From positions 1 through 25,453 of the IMG/VR virus record IMGVR_UViG_3300034407_001456: a stretch of DNA of 25,453 nucleotides, one strand, 5' to 3'. This DNA is from a virus. The translations under genes and the position numbers were made by a program. Position 1 is the first letter of the stretch; every line of letters starts with the position of its first letter. Shown here one piece after another: positions 5,647-14,293 of this stretch. The notes below the pieces were generated by a model. The model was not told the DNA's origin and did no database searches. It was given only the letters and a program-made list of their open reading frames with translations.

Positions 5647-7608
5647 TTAACACGTATATACGTTTGAGCCCACAACACCTGTGTCTCTATTCATTAAATA
5701 AATTTTTCCATTTGATACATCTTGTATATAGAAATACCATCTCCATGGTATAGTTAATGCACTATCCTTAAACAATTGGTCACCAAAAGCAATTGGGCCT
5801 GATGTTGATTTAAATGCAGTACCTGGAAAACTACCATAATCACAGATAGGACCAAGTGAATTATTATATACAATTGCATGTGCATATGCAGTAGGTGGAG
5901 TTGAACCACCTGTACCACCTGTTCCTTCTATATATCTTAATGGTGATGAAGAAAATGTAGTTTCTACATCTATCTTACCTTGTGAGAATTGATTAGTTGA
6001 ATCAATAAATGTTGAAGCACCATATATACGATTGTTTAAATCGTTAAAGTTTCTTCCAAGGTAATCTTTACCCAAAGAATCTGTAAACTCTAACTCGTTA
6101 ACTGCTAGAGTGTTTGCAGGTACTACTTTAAGTTGTTTATCCATTTTGATAAACTGAGTTAAATCTTTAGTATTACCTGATTTATACCAATCGTTAAACG
6201 TTTCTATTTCAAATTGATTTACATTAATCTTTGATGGAGTAATTACAAGGTTATACTTTCTTTGTAATCCTCTTATAAAATCTAAACATGTTATACCATT
6301 CTCACCAAATGGCATGTTTTGAGCAATTTCCATAACTCTATAATCAGCAGCAAAGTTAACTCTATCTACTGTTATATAAGATTCTGTATTACCATCTTTA
6401 GCTATTGTGATATCAAAATCACCTGTACCTACTACACTATACTTTGCTTTAAACTGCCAATCACCAGCGGGTGGTATTCCAACTGGAACAAATAACCAAG
6501 TTTCTTCAAGAGTATAAGTTTTTTCACCAATTTTATCTAATTGAGAATATGTTTCACGTAAGTACTTATTAATTTCTTCAACACCAAGTTCAAAGGTTGA
6601 ATCAAGACCTACTGAATATCCTCCTAATTGAATTTGAGGATATCCTATATCACCTGTGGATGAACCTGATATGTAAATGTTTAATTTTACATCCCCTTGA
6701 AATAGAGAATTAATAGGTAAGTTATAAGTTGCATTAGGTCCCATAGCAAATGATGGGTCAAAATCTGTTGTATCAAAATTAAGTAAAGTATAAGTTGAGG
6801 TATTAAGTACAATATCAGTTGTAGAACCACTTGTTGGTGCTATCTTAACTTGACCATATCCATCTAAATCTACACCATCGAATATAGGATATTGTTTACC
6901 TCTATCACACAACATATAGATATCATCCCACATAGGTTGTGCAAAGAATGAAGATGTGTAGGTATATCCAAACTCTTCGAATATCTTATCTACTACCTTT
7001 TTAACTCTAATGGCTGGTTTAAAATCTTGAACGTTCAAAGAACCTTGGTCAGTATCGATACCAAATTGACCTGGCAATGCTGATGATTGATATTTGAATT
7101 CAAACCCATAATCAGCTAAAGGATAAACAATATCACCTCCAAATAAATTACCATCCCATGAGCCTGTTATATTTTGGTATGAAGCTGTATGATTGTATAC
7201 ATCTAATCCAGTTATATCAGTTAGGTTGTTTTTTTGTAAATCTCTTGAAAAGTTTGAAAGAGAACCATATAAAGAAATATCATATGATTCTACTTTGTTG
7301 TTAATAACATTTATTTTATTTAATTGTAGATATCCTTGAACTACTAAATATCCACTTATATCAATATAACATGCTACTTTTTCCGATTCCTGAAATAGAA
7401 ATGGGGTATCGATATCAATATCGTAAGCATGTTGAAAGAATGAATTATTTTTCTTAGAACCAGGTATAGTTAATTGTCTAGTAAAATCAGCGGGTAGCTT
7501 ATCTATATCAAATAAACCAGTTGAGTTATTTGATACTAATACTTGTTCATCAGTAAAAGTATCTAACTCTATTCCATTAGCTACTACTTTAAAAAAATAA
7601 TTTGTCAT
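5647..7608 (-). CDS. Tail hub/tail-associated structural protein, N-terminal part, with a C-terminal added module
   Basis: A 653-residue tail-tip protein of the kind found after the distal tail gene in Bacteroidota siphophages. The N-terminus has the pattern I associate with this family: FDIDKLPADFTRQLTIPGS, then a beta-rich region (VACYIDISGYLVVQGYLQLN). A middle section has CLDFIRGLQRKYNLVITPS and FETFNDWY-like strands, as in hub domains of tail-associated proteins. After about residue 570 a Gly/Pro linker (GTGGTGGSTPPT) leads into an ~80-residue domain (AHAIVYNNSLGPICDYGSF through FKDSALTIPWRWYFYIQD to VYTC) that looks like an independent surface module. The gene stops immediately after its final Cys, and the rest of the hub resumes in frame one codon later. 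The ATG overlaps the stop of the upstream gene (TAATG). Confidence 0.72.
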   Translation of the reverse strand: MTNYFFKVVANGIELDTFTDEQVLVSNNSTGLFDIDKLPADFTRQLTIPGSKKNNSFFQHAYDIDIDTPFLFQESEKVACYIDISGYLVVQGYLQLNKINVINNKVESYDISLYGSLSNFSRDLQKNNLTDITGLDVYNHTASYQNITGSWDGNLFGGDIVYPLADYGFEFKYQSSALPGQFGIDTDQGSLNVQDFKPAIRVKKVVDKIFEEFGYTYTSSFFAQPMWDDIYMLCDRGKQYPIFDGVDLDGYGQVKIAPTSGSTTDIVLNTSTYTLLNFDTTDFDPSFAMGPNATYNLPINSLFQGDVKLNIYISGSSTGDIGYPQIQLGGYSVGLDSTFELGVEEINKYLRETYSQLDKIGEKTYTLEETWLFVPVGIPPAGDWQFKAKYSVVGTGDFDITIAKDGNTESYITVDRVNFAADYRVMEIAQNMPFGENGITCLDFIRGLQRKYNLVITPSKINVNQFEIETFNDWYKSGNTKDLTQFIKMDKQLKVVPANTLAVNELEFTDSLGKDYLGRNFNDLNNRIYGASTFIDSTNQFSQGKIDVETTFSSSPLRYIEGTGGTGGSTPPTAYAHAIVYNNSLGPICDYGSFPGTAFKSTSGPIAFGDQLFKDSALTIPWRWYFYIQDVSNGKIYLMNRDTGVVGSNVYTC

Positions 7609-8900
7609 TATAAAGTTAGTTTATAAGGTGTTGAGAATCTAAAATCAAATGTATATTGTACAAGTTTATCAACAACTCCTGTTTTTAATTGTACTGTATT
7701 GTTTGTTAATACAAGTGGTAAGAAGGTTGCACCTAACCCATCTTCATCAGCTGTTTCTGGTGGCTTTGATTGTACTAAATATATTTCATCACTTACCAAC
7801 ATTCCTTTAAAGAAATCGTTAAATGATTCATCTATATAATCTGTGTTTACAGTAAGAGTTTCTCCTCCTTCAGTATAATACAAGGCATCACCCTTGAAAG
7901 TATCGTAGGTAGAGTATAAGGGGGTTTCTAAAGCGTTTTGTTTATATGATTTAACATTAGTACTAAATGATTTTTTACTTACTAAAGGAAAATCAAATTG
8001 GTCAAATGCACCATATCTATTTTTAAATACAATTCTGATTGGTGGGTATTTCTTTTGACATTGTGATATATCTAAATTAATTTGCTCACCAATAGGATTA
8101 TCTGAAGAATCTTGTATTTCTATTGTTACAGTACTACCACCATCAGCTGACATAGTTGCAAACATATATGGGTCAATAGTTGTGTTAGGTGCTATTCTTG
8201 GTGATTCAATATATGAATCAGAAGTATCTAAATCAATAGTATAAGTTGAACTTATTACATCAGTACTAATAACAGCTTTACTAACTTGTCCTTGTGTTGA
8301 ATTATCTTTTAAGGCATATGCTGAAAAGTAGTAAGGTACATCTAAGTTATATAAACTTTGTGTTACATTACTTGGTATTGTACTAAGTATAGGGTAATTA
8401 TCTACTGATTGACTAAATGGAGAAAGTGATGTTAATCCTGCATTACCTGTTCTTTCACCCCAAAGGTTATAACCACTCAATGCAACAAAGTTATTCCAAC
8501 CAGTAACAGTTTGATGTGATGTGGTTATATATGTTTGTGTAGCTACATCTAAGTACTTACTATATAATTCTGCAGTATACCATCTTGGTAACGATATAGG
8601 TTGTAATAGAGTACCTTGATAAACATCAGCAAGAGATGCTGACATTGTAGATTGTAAAAGTGGTGATACATCAAATATAGTACCTGGATTACCTGTGTAA
8701 TCACTTACAGGAAACTTGTTTAATATATACGTAGGTGATGAGGGTTTATCAGTTGTTATATTCCCTTGCCAAGTATAAAAATCACACACAAATTGATATG
8801 ATGATTTTGTAGGGTCGGTAGTAGTATCGTTTACTTGAAACATTACTGGTGATTCAACTAAAGATGCTGTTGCTGGAAAGCTTAATATAGTTACTGCCAT
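7608..8900 (-). CDS. Distal tail/baseplate-like structural protein
   Basis: A 430-residue, almost entirely beta-rich protein without coiled coils or membrane segments. It precedes the hub gene with a one-base overlap (TAATG). Features include FPVSDYTGNPGTIFDVSPLL near residue 70, a long variable middle with many Ser, Thr and Tyr residues, and a conserved-looking stretch CQKKYPPIRIVFKNRYGAFD (about 288-307) followed by FDFPLVSKKSFSTNVKSYKQ. The last resembles the phage family in which the protein before the hub forms the tail-tip ring, so a Dit-like role is likely but not proven. A copy of the recurring promoter-like element lies 18 bases upstream, so this gene may start a transcription unit running through the hub. 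Confidence 0.6.
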   Translation of the reverse strand: MAVTILSFPATASLVESPVMFQVNDTTTDPTKSSYQFVCDFYTWQGNITTDKPSSPTYILNKFPVSDYTGNPGTIFDVSPLLQSTMSASLADVYQGTLLQPISLPRWYTAELYSKYLDVATQTYITTSHQTVTGWNNFVALSGYNLWGERTGNAGLTSLSPFSQSVDNYPILSTIPSNVTQSLYNLDVPYYFSAYALKDNSTQGQVSKAVISTDVISSTYTIDLDTSDSYIESPRIAPNTTIDPYMFATMSADGGSTVTIEIQDSSDNPIGEQINLDISQCQKKYPPIRIVFKNRYGAFDQFDFPLVSKKSFSTNVKSYKQNALETPLYSTYDTFKGDALYYTEGGETLTVNTDYIDESFNDFFKGMLVSDEIYLVQSKPPETADEDGLGATFLPLVLTNNTVQLKTGVVDKLVQYTFDFRFSTPYKLTL

Positions 8901-8918
8901 TGTTTAAAATCTTTGTTT

Positions 8919-8933
8919 TAAACATATAACCAA
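8919..8933 (-). promoter_or_regulatory. Recurring intergenic element, copy 4
   Basis: On the minus strand this reads TTGGTTATATGTTTA, followed by AAAC. It is one base longer in the first part than the other copies. It lies in the 51-base gap before the distal-tail-like gene, the largest gap in this part of the region apart from the one before the micro-gene. Candidate promoter. Confidence 0.42.
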
Positions 8934-8951
8934 CGAAATTGAAAATATATG

Positions 8952-9386
8952 TTAGGATGTAATTACCTTAACACCTGCTCTTTCCATTTCTTTATCTATA
9001 TTATCAAAGAATGAATCTAATTTACCTTTAACGATATTATCATTTATGTAATCATCTAATGCTGCTTTAAACTCTGGTGATTCTGCGGCTATCTCTGCAA
9101 ATGGTCTTTTACCCATCTTGTACGTACCATTGTGTACATACTTACCATAAGGAGCTCCATTAGGTGATATATTAAAGGTGAAGGTAATCTTTTCACTATT
9201 CTTATCTTTATTGAATATTCTAGCTATTCTATTTTCTTGTGCAATAGAAGAGAATAACCTACCAGTCTTATAAGCTTTAGATGAGCCAGTTTTATATGAC
9301 TTGTATGGCACTCCAGGGTTTATTGCTTGGAGTGCCTTATTTTTATAGACTTTAGCTACATCTTTTAATGTTTTCTGTTTTCCCAT
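8952..9386 (-). CDS. HK97 gp10-like head-tail or tail completion protein
   Basis: A 144-residue, very basic protein. The N-terminus is Lys-rich (MGKQKTLKDVAKVYKNKA), then comes KTGRLFSSIA, which resembles the TGxLRxSI motif of HK97 gp10-like proteins. The segment GAPYGKYVHNGTYKMGKRPF matches the family's Y(A/G)xYVHxGT...RPF signature, and a C-terminal helical part follows. Proteins of this family sit at the head-tail joint or assist tail attachment. The ATG overlaps the stop of the preceding adhesin gene by one base. Its position after the receptor-binding gene, away from the connector and portal genes, is unusual. Confidence 0.72.
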   Translation of the reverse strand: MGKQKTLKDVAKVYKNKALQAINPGVPYKSYKTGSSKAYKTGRLFSSIAQENRIARIFNKDKNSEKITFTFNISPNGAPYGKYVHNGTYKMGKRPFAEIAAESPEFKAALDDYINDNIVKGKLDSFFDNIDKEMERAGVKVITS

Positions 9387-12300
9387 TAGTATCTTGGATA
9401 TAAGAATGTATCGTTGTATTCCATCTCTTGTAATGTAAGAGATGATGTATATAATCCCATCAATCCAAATACTGAATCATTACCTAAACCAATATCTTGT
9501 GATGATGAGTTAAATGATAATAATATATCATTAGCTGTTATTGATTCATTAACAACGGCTGAACCACTAAATCCATCAACATACCAAAGTAATTCTTGTC
9601 TAGCTTGGTTATAAGAGAATTGTGATATGTGGAATCCTTGTCTTGGAACGAAATCACCAGCAGTTCCAGGTTCAGTAGTTATAATAGTATCACCTATCTT
9701 AATAACTATTGCTTCTTCGTATGTTGCTAAATCACCAGCGTATATACCAAATGATGATGTACCAAAGTTTTCATCTGAAACCAATGGATATAGAGATGAT
9801 GTTGAGTAAGTAACATTATTACTAAACCATGTAGTTACAATAGAGAACTCACCTTGTGATTGTGTTGCTTCTGTTTGTATGTATGGGTGTAATTGAGAAC
9901 CTGTAACTTCAAGAGAACCACTACCATCAAGAATTACAGTATTGTAGAACCATCCACCATTTTCTAATGAACCACTACCCATAGGACCGTAAGATGAATA
10001 GATATCTGAACCACTACCAATGTATGAGTTCTTATCGTATGAATCATACCAACCAGCGATACCACGTTGAATAGGTACAGAGCCTGTTGGGATTGGATTT
10101 GCTATCCATTTGTAATTAACAATAACTACACCAGTACCACCTAATCCTTGATTACCATAAGTTAATCCAGTCCAAGGATAACTTATTTCTTCAGTATATG
10201 AACCACTCCAAGCTCCTCCACCTGCACCATAGAACGAACCTGTACCTAATCCACCAGAAGTACCACCACCTCCGAGACCACCATCAGCTGCTCCACCTGG
10301 TCCCCATCCTGCTCCACCACCAGCGTAGTATCTAAGAGTACCATCGTAGTTTAATCTTAAACCATTACCACCTTCAGCTCCTTGTGCATTAACACCTGAT
10401 GTACCATCAAATCCATCTTCTCCAGCACCTCCACCACCTCCGGAAGAACCTGTACCATTGTATCCATCTCCACCATCAGTTGATTGATACGAATCTCCTC
10501 CAAGATAATCTTGATTTAAAGAGCTACCAGCTCCTCCACCACCAGAACCACTTCTATCGTTCCATTGGTACGTTGCAGTGTTATTACCAGGTGTAGCCCC
10601 TGGTCCACCAATTCCTGAACTTATATATACTGAACCATCGGATGAACTAACAATTGTTTCCCCAACAAGTCTTTGCCATAAATCAGGGTCAGTACCACTC
10701 CAATCATATGCCATTGGAATTCCGGGTGCAAGTTGTAATGTGTATTCACTACAAATACCATTTAATGTTGTTTGTTTAAGCTGGCCAGCTCCTCCACCTC
10801 CACCAATATTTCCTATAATACCAGCTTTTCCACCTGGACCACCTGGTCCAATAACTAACACGTTCACATCTTGAGTAAACCCACTAGCAACATTCAATTC
10901 ATAATAAGGACGAATAATATCAAAATCTGGTGCACCTGTATAACTAAAATCATCTATACTTGATGTAAAAATATGATATTTGTAAATCCAAGAACCACTA
11001 ACAAACGAACCAGTCTCACCACCACTTGCTGTGATAGGTGATTCATCAAACGGTCTACACTCATAATATGTGAAACATTCAGAGCCAGTTGTGAAATCTA
11101 CATTCTGTCCTCCATAAGATGATGAGAACGATGCAGATGGTACAAAATTACTATATGGTATATCAGTATCAAAATCATTTGATATTGCTCCTATACGTGT
11201 TCCATACACGTTAGGAGGTGTGTTATATTCTGATGAAGTTATATAATTCTGTGATGATGTATAATGTACTACTGTATTTGGATAATAATGGAAAGGTGAA
11301 CCACTTGAACCACTAATATCAAATCCAATATAGATACCAGCGGCATCTGATTGTTTACAAGAACCACATTCTTCCCATCCTTCAAATGGTACGTAGGCAT
11401 TACATTCTGAACCTGTTGTAAAGGTAACTGTACCACTACCACTTGGTAATTGGTCCATCATCTTTTCAGGACTAAACTCTAAGTTACTTCCTGTGCGTTC
11501 TGCTACTGTTAAATCTTCCCACCAATAATCTCTATATGTACCACCAAGATAAAGGTCTTGGCCAGTATCCATAGCACATATACAAGCTTGTTTACCAGCA
11601 GGTACTTCAAGAGTTTCTACTCTTACTTCACCACATGGTATAAATGAGAATATACCTCCATTTACTCCACCATCTAAGTAATGTAGTTTACCATTAGTTA
11701 ATTGTGAGCCAGTTAAAGCGTATGTTACCATAGCTTCACCTTTTTTACCTACGAAGTATGTATCTTGTACTCCATCTGACCATGAAGATGTATAATCATG
11801 TTTTAAAGCAAATCCACCAGCGCCTGGATAATAAAGATAATCAGAACCACTATCTGTGAATAGTACATCAAATCCAGTTCCACAATACGCGTTTATACCT
11901 GGCTTTCCTTCACGTGAGTACTCTTGGTCATATCCTCGTATATTACGATATTTAAATTCAATTCCTGAACCACTTGGTACACCTCTACCACCACCACCAC
12001 CTCTATCATCTTCAAATGGAACTTGTCCACTTTGGTGAGGTTCTCCATCTTCTCCTTGATTCAACCAAGGATATAAATTTATACCTGGACTTCCAACACT
12101 ATTTCCTGCACCACCATCACCACAAGCTGAGAATGAACCACCTCCACCGGTTGAACCTGATGTTGCGTTATACGTTTGTTGAAACCAATGTGCATTACCA
12201 GCTTGAAAACCACAATTTGCTTCTGTGGTTACTACCCATTCTACGTAAGCTCCTTTACCACCACCTTCTGAAACTATTGCTGATGAAGTATATTGATATA

Positions 12301-12838
12301 CGTTATATGGAGTTGAACCAGATGGCAAATCAGATTCATTAGCTATTTGATATGCGTATTTAAATGATGTACTTTCACCATCTGTATTAAAGTTTAAACC
12401 ACCTTGATTATCAAGTTGTACAATACCACCTCCACCAATAGTGATTGGATATTTACCTGGCACTAATTGTAAAGAACCAGTCATATCTTTTTGTGGATTG
12501 ATGTTAACAACACCACCTCCACCTCCACCACCGCCGGTTTGCATAGTTGCACCTTCACATCCAATATATGAATTAGGGGGAGATAAGAAATAAGGTGCAT
12601 CTGAACCTACTAAACGTACTTCACCGAATCCACCACCCGCTCCTCCTGCTACAAGAAGAAGTTCCGTAGAATCAGTACATCCTTGGTGAACTTCAAATTC
12701 ATATGAACCTGTGTTATAACCAAAGTAGTGTGCTCTTCTAATTTGAGAACCTGTAATATAATCATACATGAAATCTCCACCACTAGCAGAGATTTCAGTT
12801 GTTAAACAATCTTGTAAGTAAGGTTTGGGTATGTACAT
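9386..12838 (-). CDS. Large glycine-rich receptor-binding/tail fibre protein with two Gly-rich lectin-like domains and a C-terminal LamG-like domain
   Basis: Probable adhesin of 1150 residues. The first glycine-rich domain (about 45-375) begins YEFEVHQGCTDSTELLLVAG and carries runs such as GGGGGGGG, with loop sequences rich in Asn, Tyr and Ser. A Cys- and Thr/Gly/Ser-rich region (about 400-620) contains repeated FTTGSECxxY units (three copies). A second glycine-rich domain (about 655-905) begins similarly with DVNVLVIGPGGPGGKAG. The C-terminal ~225 residues (from GIAGWYDSYDKNSYIG) have the beta-rich make-up and AGWYD start of a concanavalin/LamG-like domain. Glycine-rich domains of this type occur in tail fibre adhesins, which supports host binding at the virion surface. 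The Gly and Ser codon bias produces long antisense open frames, which I take as shadows. It is three bases from the upstream fibre-like gene. Confidence 0.75.
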   Translation of the reverse strand: MYIPKPYLQDCLTTEISASGGDFMYDYITGSQIRRAHYFGYNTGSYEFEVHQGCTDSTELLLVAGGAGGGFGEVRLVGSDAPYFLSPPNSYIGCEGATMQTGGGGGGGGVVNINPQKDMTGSLQLVPGKYPITIGGGGIVQLDNQGGLNFNTDGESTSFKYAYQIANESDLPSGSTPYNVYQYTSSAIVSEGGGKGAYVEWVVTTEANCGFQAGNAHWFQQTYNATSGSTGGGGSFSACGDGGAGNSVGSPGINLYPWLNQGEDGEPHQSGQVPFEDDRGGGGGRGVPSGSGIEFKYRNIRGYDQEYSREGKPGINAYCGTGFDVLFTDSGSDYLYYPGAGGFALKHDYTSSWSDGVQDTYFVGKKGEAMVTYALTGSQLTNGKLHYLDGGVNGGIFSFIPCGEVRVETLEVPAGKQACICAMDTGQDLYLGGTYRDYWWEDLTVAERTGSNLEFSPEKMMDQLPSGSGTVTFTTGSECNAYVPFEGWEECGSCKQSDAAGIYIGFDISGSSGSPFHYYPNTVVHYTSSQNYITSSEYNTPPNVYGTRIGAISNDFDTDIPYSNFVPSASFSSSYGGQNVDFTTGSECFTYYECRPFDESPITASGGETGSFVSGSWIYKYHIFTSSIDDFSYTGAPDFDIIRPYYELNVASGFTQDVNVLVIGPGGPGGKAGIIGNIGGGGGAGQLKQTTLNGICSEYTLQLAPGIPMAYDWSGTDPDLWQRLVGETIVSSSDGSVYISSGIGGPGATPGNNTATYQWNDRSGSGGGGAGSSLNQDYLGGDSYQSTDGGDGYNGTGSSGGGGGAGEDGFDGTSGVNAQGAEGGNGLRLNYDGTLRYYAGGGAGWGPGGAADGGLGGGGTSGGLGTGSFYGAGGGAWSGSYTEEISYPWTGLTYGNQGLGGTGVVIVNYKWIANPIPTGSVPIQRGIAGWYDSYDKNSYIGSGSDIYSSYGPMGSGSLENGGWFYNTVILDGSGSLEVTGSQLHPYIQTEATQSQGEFSIVTTWFSNNVTYSTSSLYPLVSDENFGTSSFGIYAGDLATYEEAIVIKIGDTIITTEPGTAGDFVPRQGFHISQFSYNQARQELLWYVDGFSGSAVVNESITANDILLSFNSSSQDIGLGNDSVFGLMGLYTSSLTLQEMEYNDTFLYPRY

Positions 12839-12841
12839 ATC

Positions 12842-14278
12842 TTATAAATAATTTTTACCTAATACACCGAATAATGAACCTGTATCAAATGATACAAGAG
12901 TTAAAATATCAATAGCTTCACTTCCTTGAGTTGGAGTAGGTCCGTTAGTGAATGGAAACTTGATTGAACCAGTATCCCATACTATATCTCCATACGAGCC
13001 TGTTCCACCTGGTTGGTTTAATCTAACTGTAATAGTTTCACCACCACTCATGTTTTGTGCGTATATTCTATTTTCTCCATTTAATAAGTAAAAATCAAAG
13101 AAGTTTCCTAAGTTACAATCAATAGAGTGTGTGAAATCACTTGGGTCTTGTGTTGATGATGAATCAAAGATTACATTACCTTTAACAGAACCACTATAAT
13201 AAGATGAACCTGTTACTGCCCATCCACCATTAATACTTGCAGAAGTTTCTACTCTAAGAGTTCCTTCTAATGTTAAAGAACCAGATACGAATTGAGAACC
13301 TGTTTGTTCTATATTACCAATAAGGTTTACATTTCCTAATTGATTTGTAGAGCCTGTAATTTGTTGATTACCAGTTTGTTGTGAATCACCACTTAAAGTA
13401 CTACTTCCATCTATTACAATTGAACCTGTAATGGTTACATCACCATCAATTGATTGAGAACCAAAGAAGTTATTTGAACCAGTAGTTGCGTGTGTATTAG
13501 CATCATTTTGTAAATCTATTATTTCTGCTTGTTGTGCAAGTAATCTTGAATCAACAGATGCAGAGAAAGGTTCAAATACAGAACCAGTCCATAATTGGAA
13601 AGAAGCTGTATCTAATACAAGTGATTGAGAGAATAACTCTAATGCATCTATTTGTTGAGATACTGAACTACTAAACGGAAGGAATACAGAACCAGTCCAA
13701 GAACTTGGAAGTGCATCTTGTACTATTTGGTTTAATCTTGTATTTGTATCTATTGAGCTTGTACCTAAGTAATGTAAGTTTGGTACATATACTGAACCAC
13801 TAAAGATTTGTGTATCTGATGGTTCATCTCCTAATTGGTTTGAACCACTTGAGAAGATTACAGAAGCAGATTCAGTAATAGTATGTATCGTATAAGCAGT
13901 TAGAGAACCGCTGATGGTTACATCTCCTTTGAAATCAGTATTAGTACCACTAACACTAAATGCATCTCTTAGAGAGGATGTATAGATTTCTAATTGTTCA
14001 ACTCTACCATCGTGTTCTGATGCCGTTGCTTCTACTTCATCTAATCTTAAATCAACTGAAGCTGAATATGTTTCAACGTTACCAATACCACTAAGTGTAG
14101 ATGAAGATATATCATTATCTACAAGTAATGATCCCGATAATATAGAAACCCCTATACCGTTCCCTAATCCATCTTGAAGTTCATAATCTGTTTGACCAGT
14201 TATACCTTCAGTTGAATCAGAAAGGTTAATAATCCCTTTATAGGATTGCGATATATATAAATTACTTAAATCACTCAT
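12842..14278 (-). CDS. Ser/Gly-rich fibre-like structural protein (478 aa)
   Basis: A 478-residue, Ser/Thr/Gly-rich beta-repeat protein. TGS or SGS triplets occur every 10-30 residues (for example DVTISGSLTAY, GDVTITGSIVIDG). A short coiled-coil-like stretch is at about 70-105 (VDLRLDEVEATASEHDGRVE). A repeated unit reads WTGSVFLPFSSSV and then WTGSVFEPFSASV (about 195-250). SASVIFSSGSNQLGD is a pattern I know from fibre and neck-appendage proteins of marine phages. The C-terminus (GGETITVRLNQPGGTGSYGD onward, ending GVLGKNYL) resembles the C-terminal domain of the 1087-residue fibre gene in this window. It lies between the neck-like protein and the glycine-rich adhesin, which suggests a side or tail fibre. 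Exact attachment site unknown. Confidence 0.62.
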   Translation of the reverse strand: MSDLSNLYISQSYKGIINLSDSTEGITGQTDYELQDGLGNGIGVSILSGSLLVDNDISSSTLSGIGNVETYSASVDLRLDEVEATASEHDGRVEQLEIYTSSLRDAFSVSGTNTDFKGDVTISGSLTAYTIHTITESASVIFSSGSNQLGDEPSDTQIFSGSVYVPNLHYLGTSSIDTNTRLNQIVQDALPSSWTGSVFLPFSSSVSQQIDALELFSQSLVLDTASFQLWTGSVFEPFSASVDSRLLAQQAEIIDLQNDANTHATTGSNNFFGSQSIDGDVTITGSIVIDGSSTLSGDSQQTGNQQITGSTNQLGNVNLIGNIEQTGSQFVSGSLTLEGTLRVETSASINGGWAVTGSSYYSGSVKGNVIFDSSSTQDPSDFTHSIDCNLGNFFDFYLLNGENRIYAQNMSGGETITVRLNQPGGTGSYGDIVWDTGSIKFPFTNGPTPTQGSEAIDILTLVSFDTGSLFGVLGKNYL

Positions 14279-14293
14279 ATCTTTATTTCTTTT

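Noticed and set aside
11974-12342. Plus-strand His/Leu-rich frame of 122 codons, with similar Pro- or His-rich frames at 10399-10596 and 10578-10874
   Set aside because: Repeated CACCACC and CATCATC words are the complement of Gly and Asp codons of the glycine-rich adhesin; products are low-complexity with no independent start signal.
9386-14278. CRISPR-like or interspersed repeats of the word GAACCACT/GAACCTGT
   Set aside because: Spacing is irregular and in phase with codons; they are Ser/Thr-Gly-Ser codons in fibre genes, not an array.
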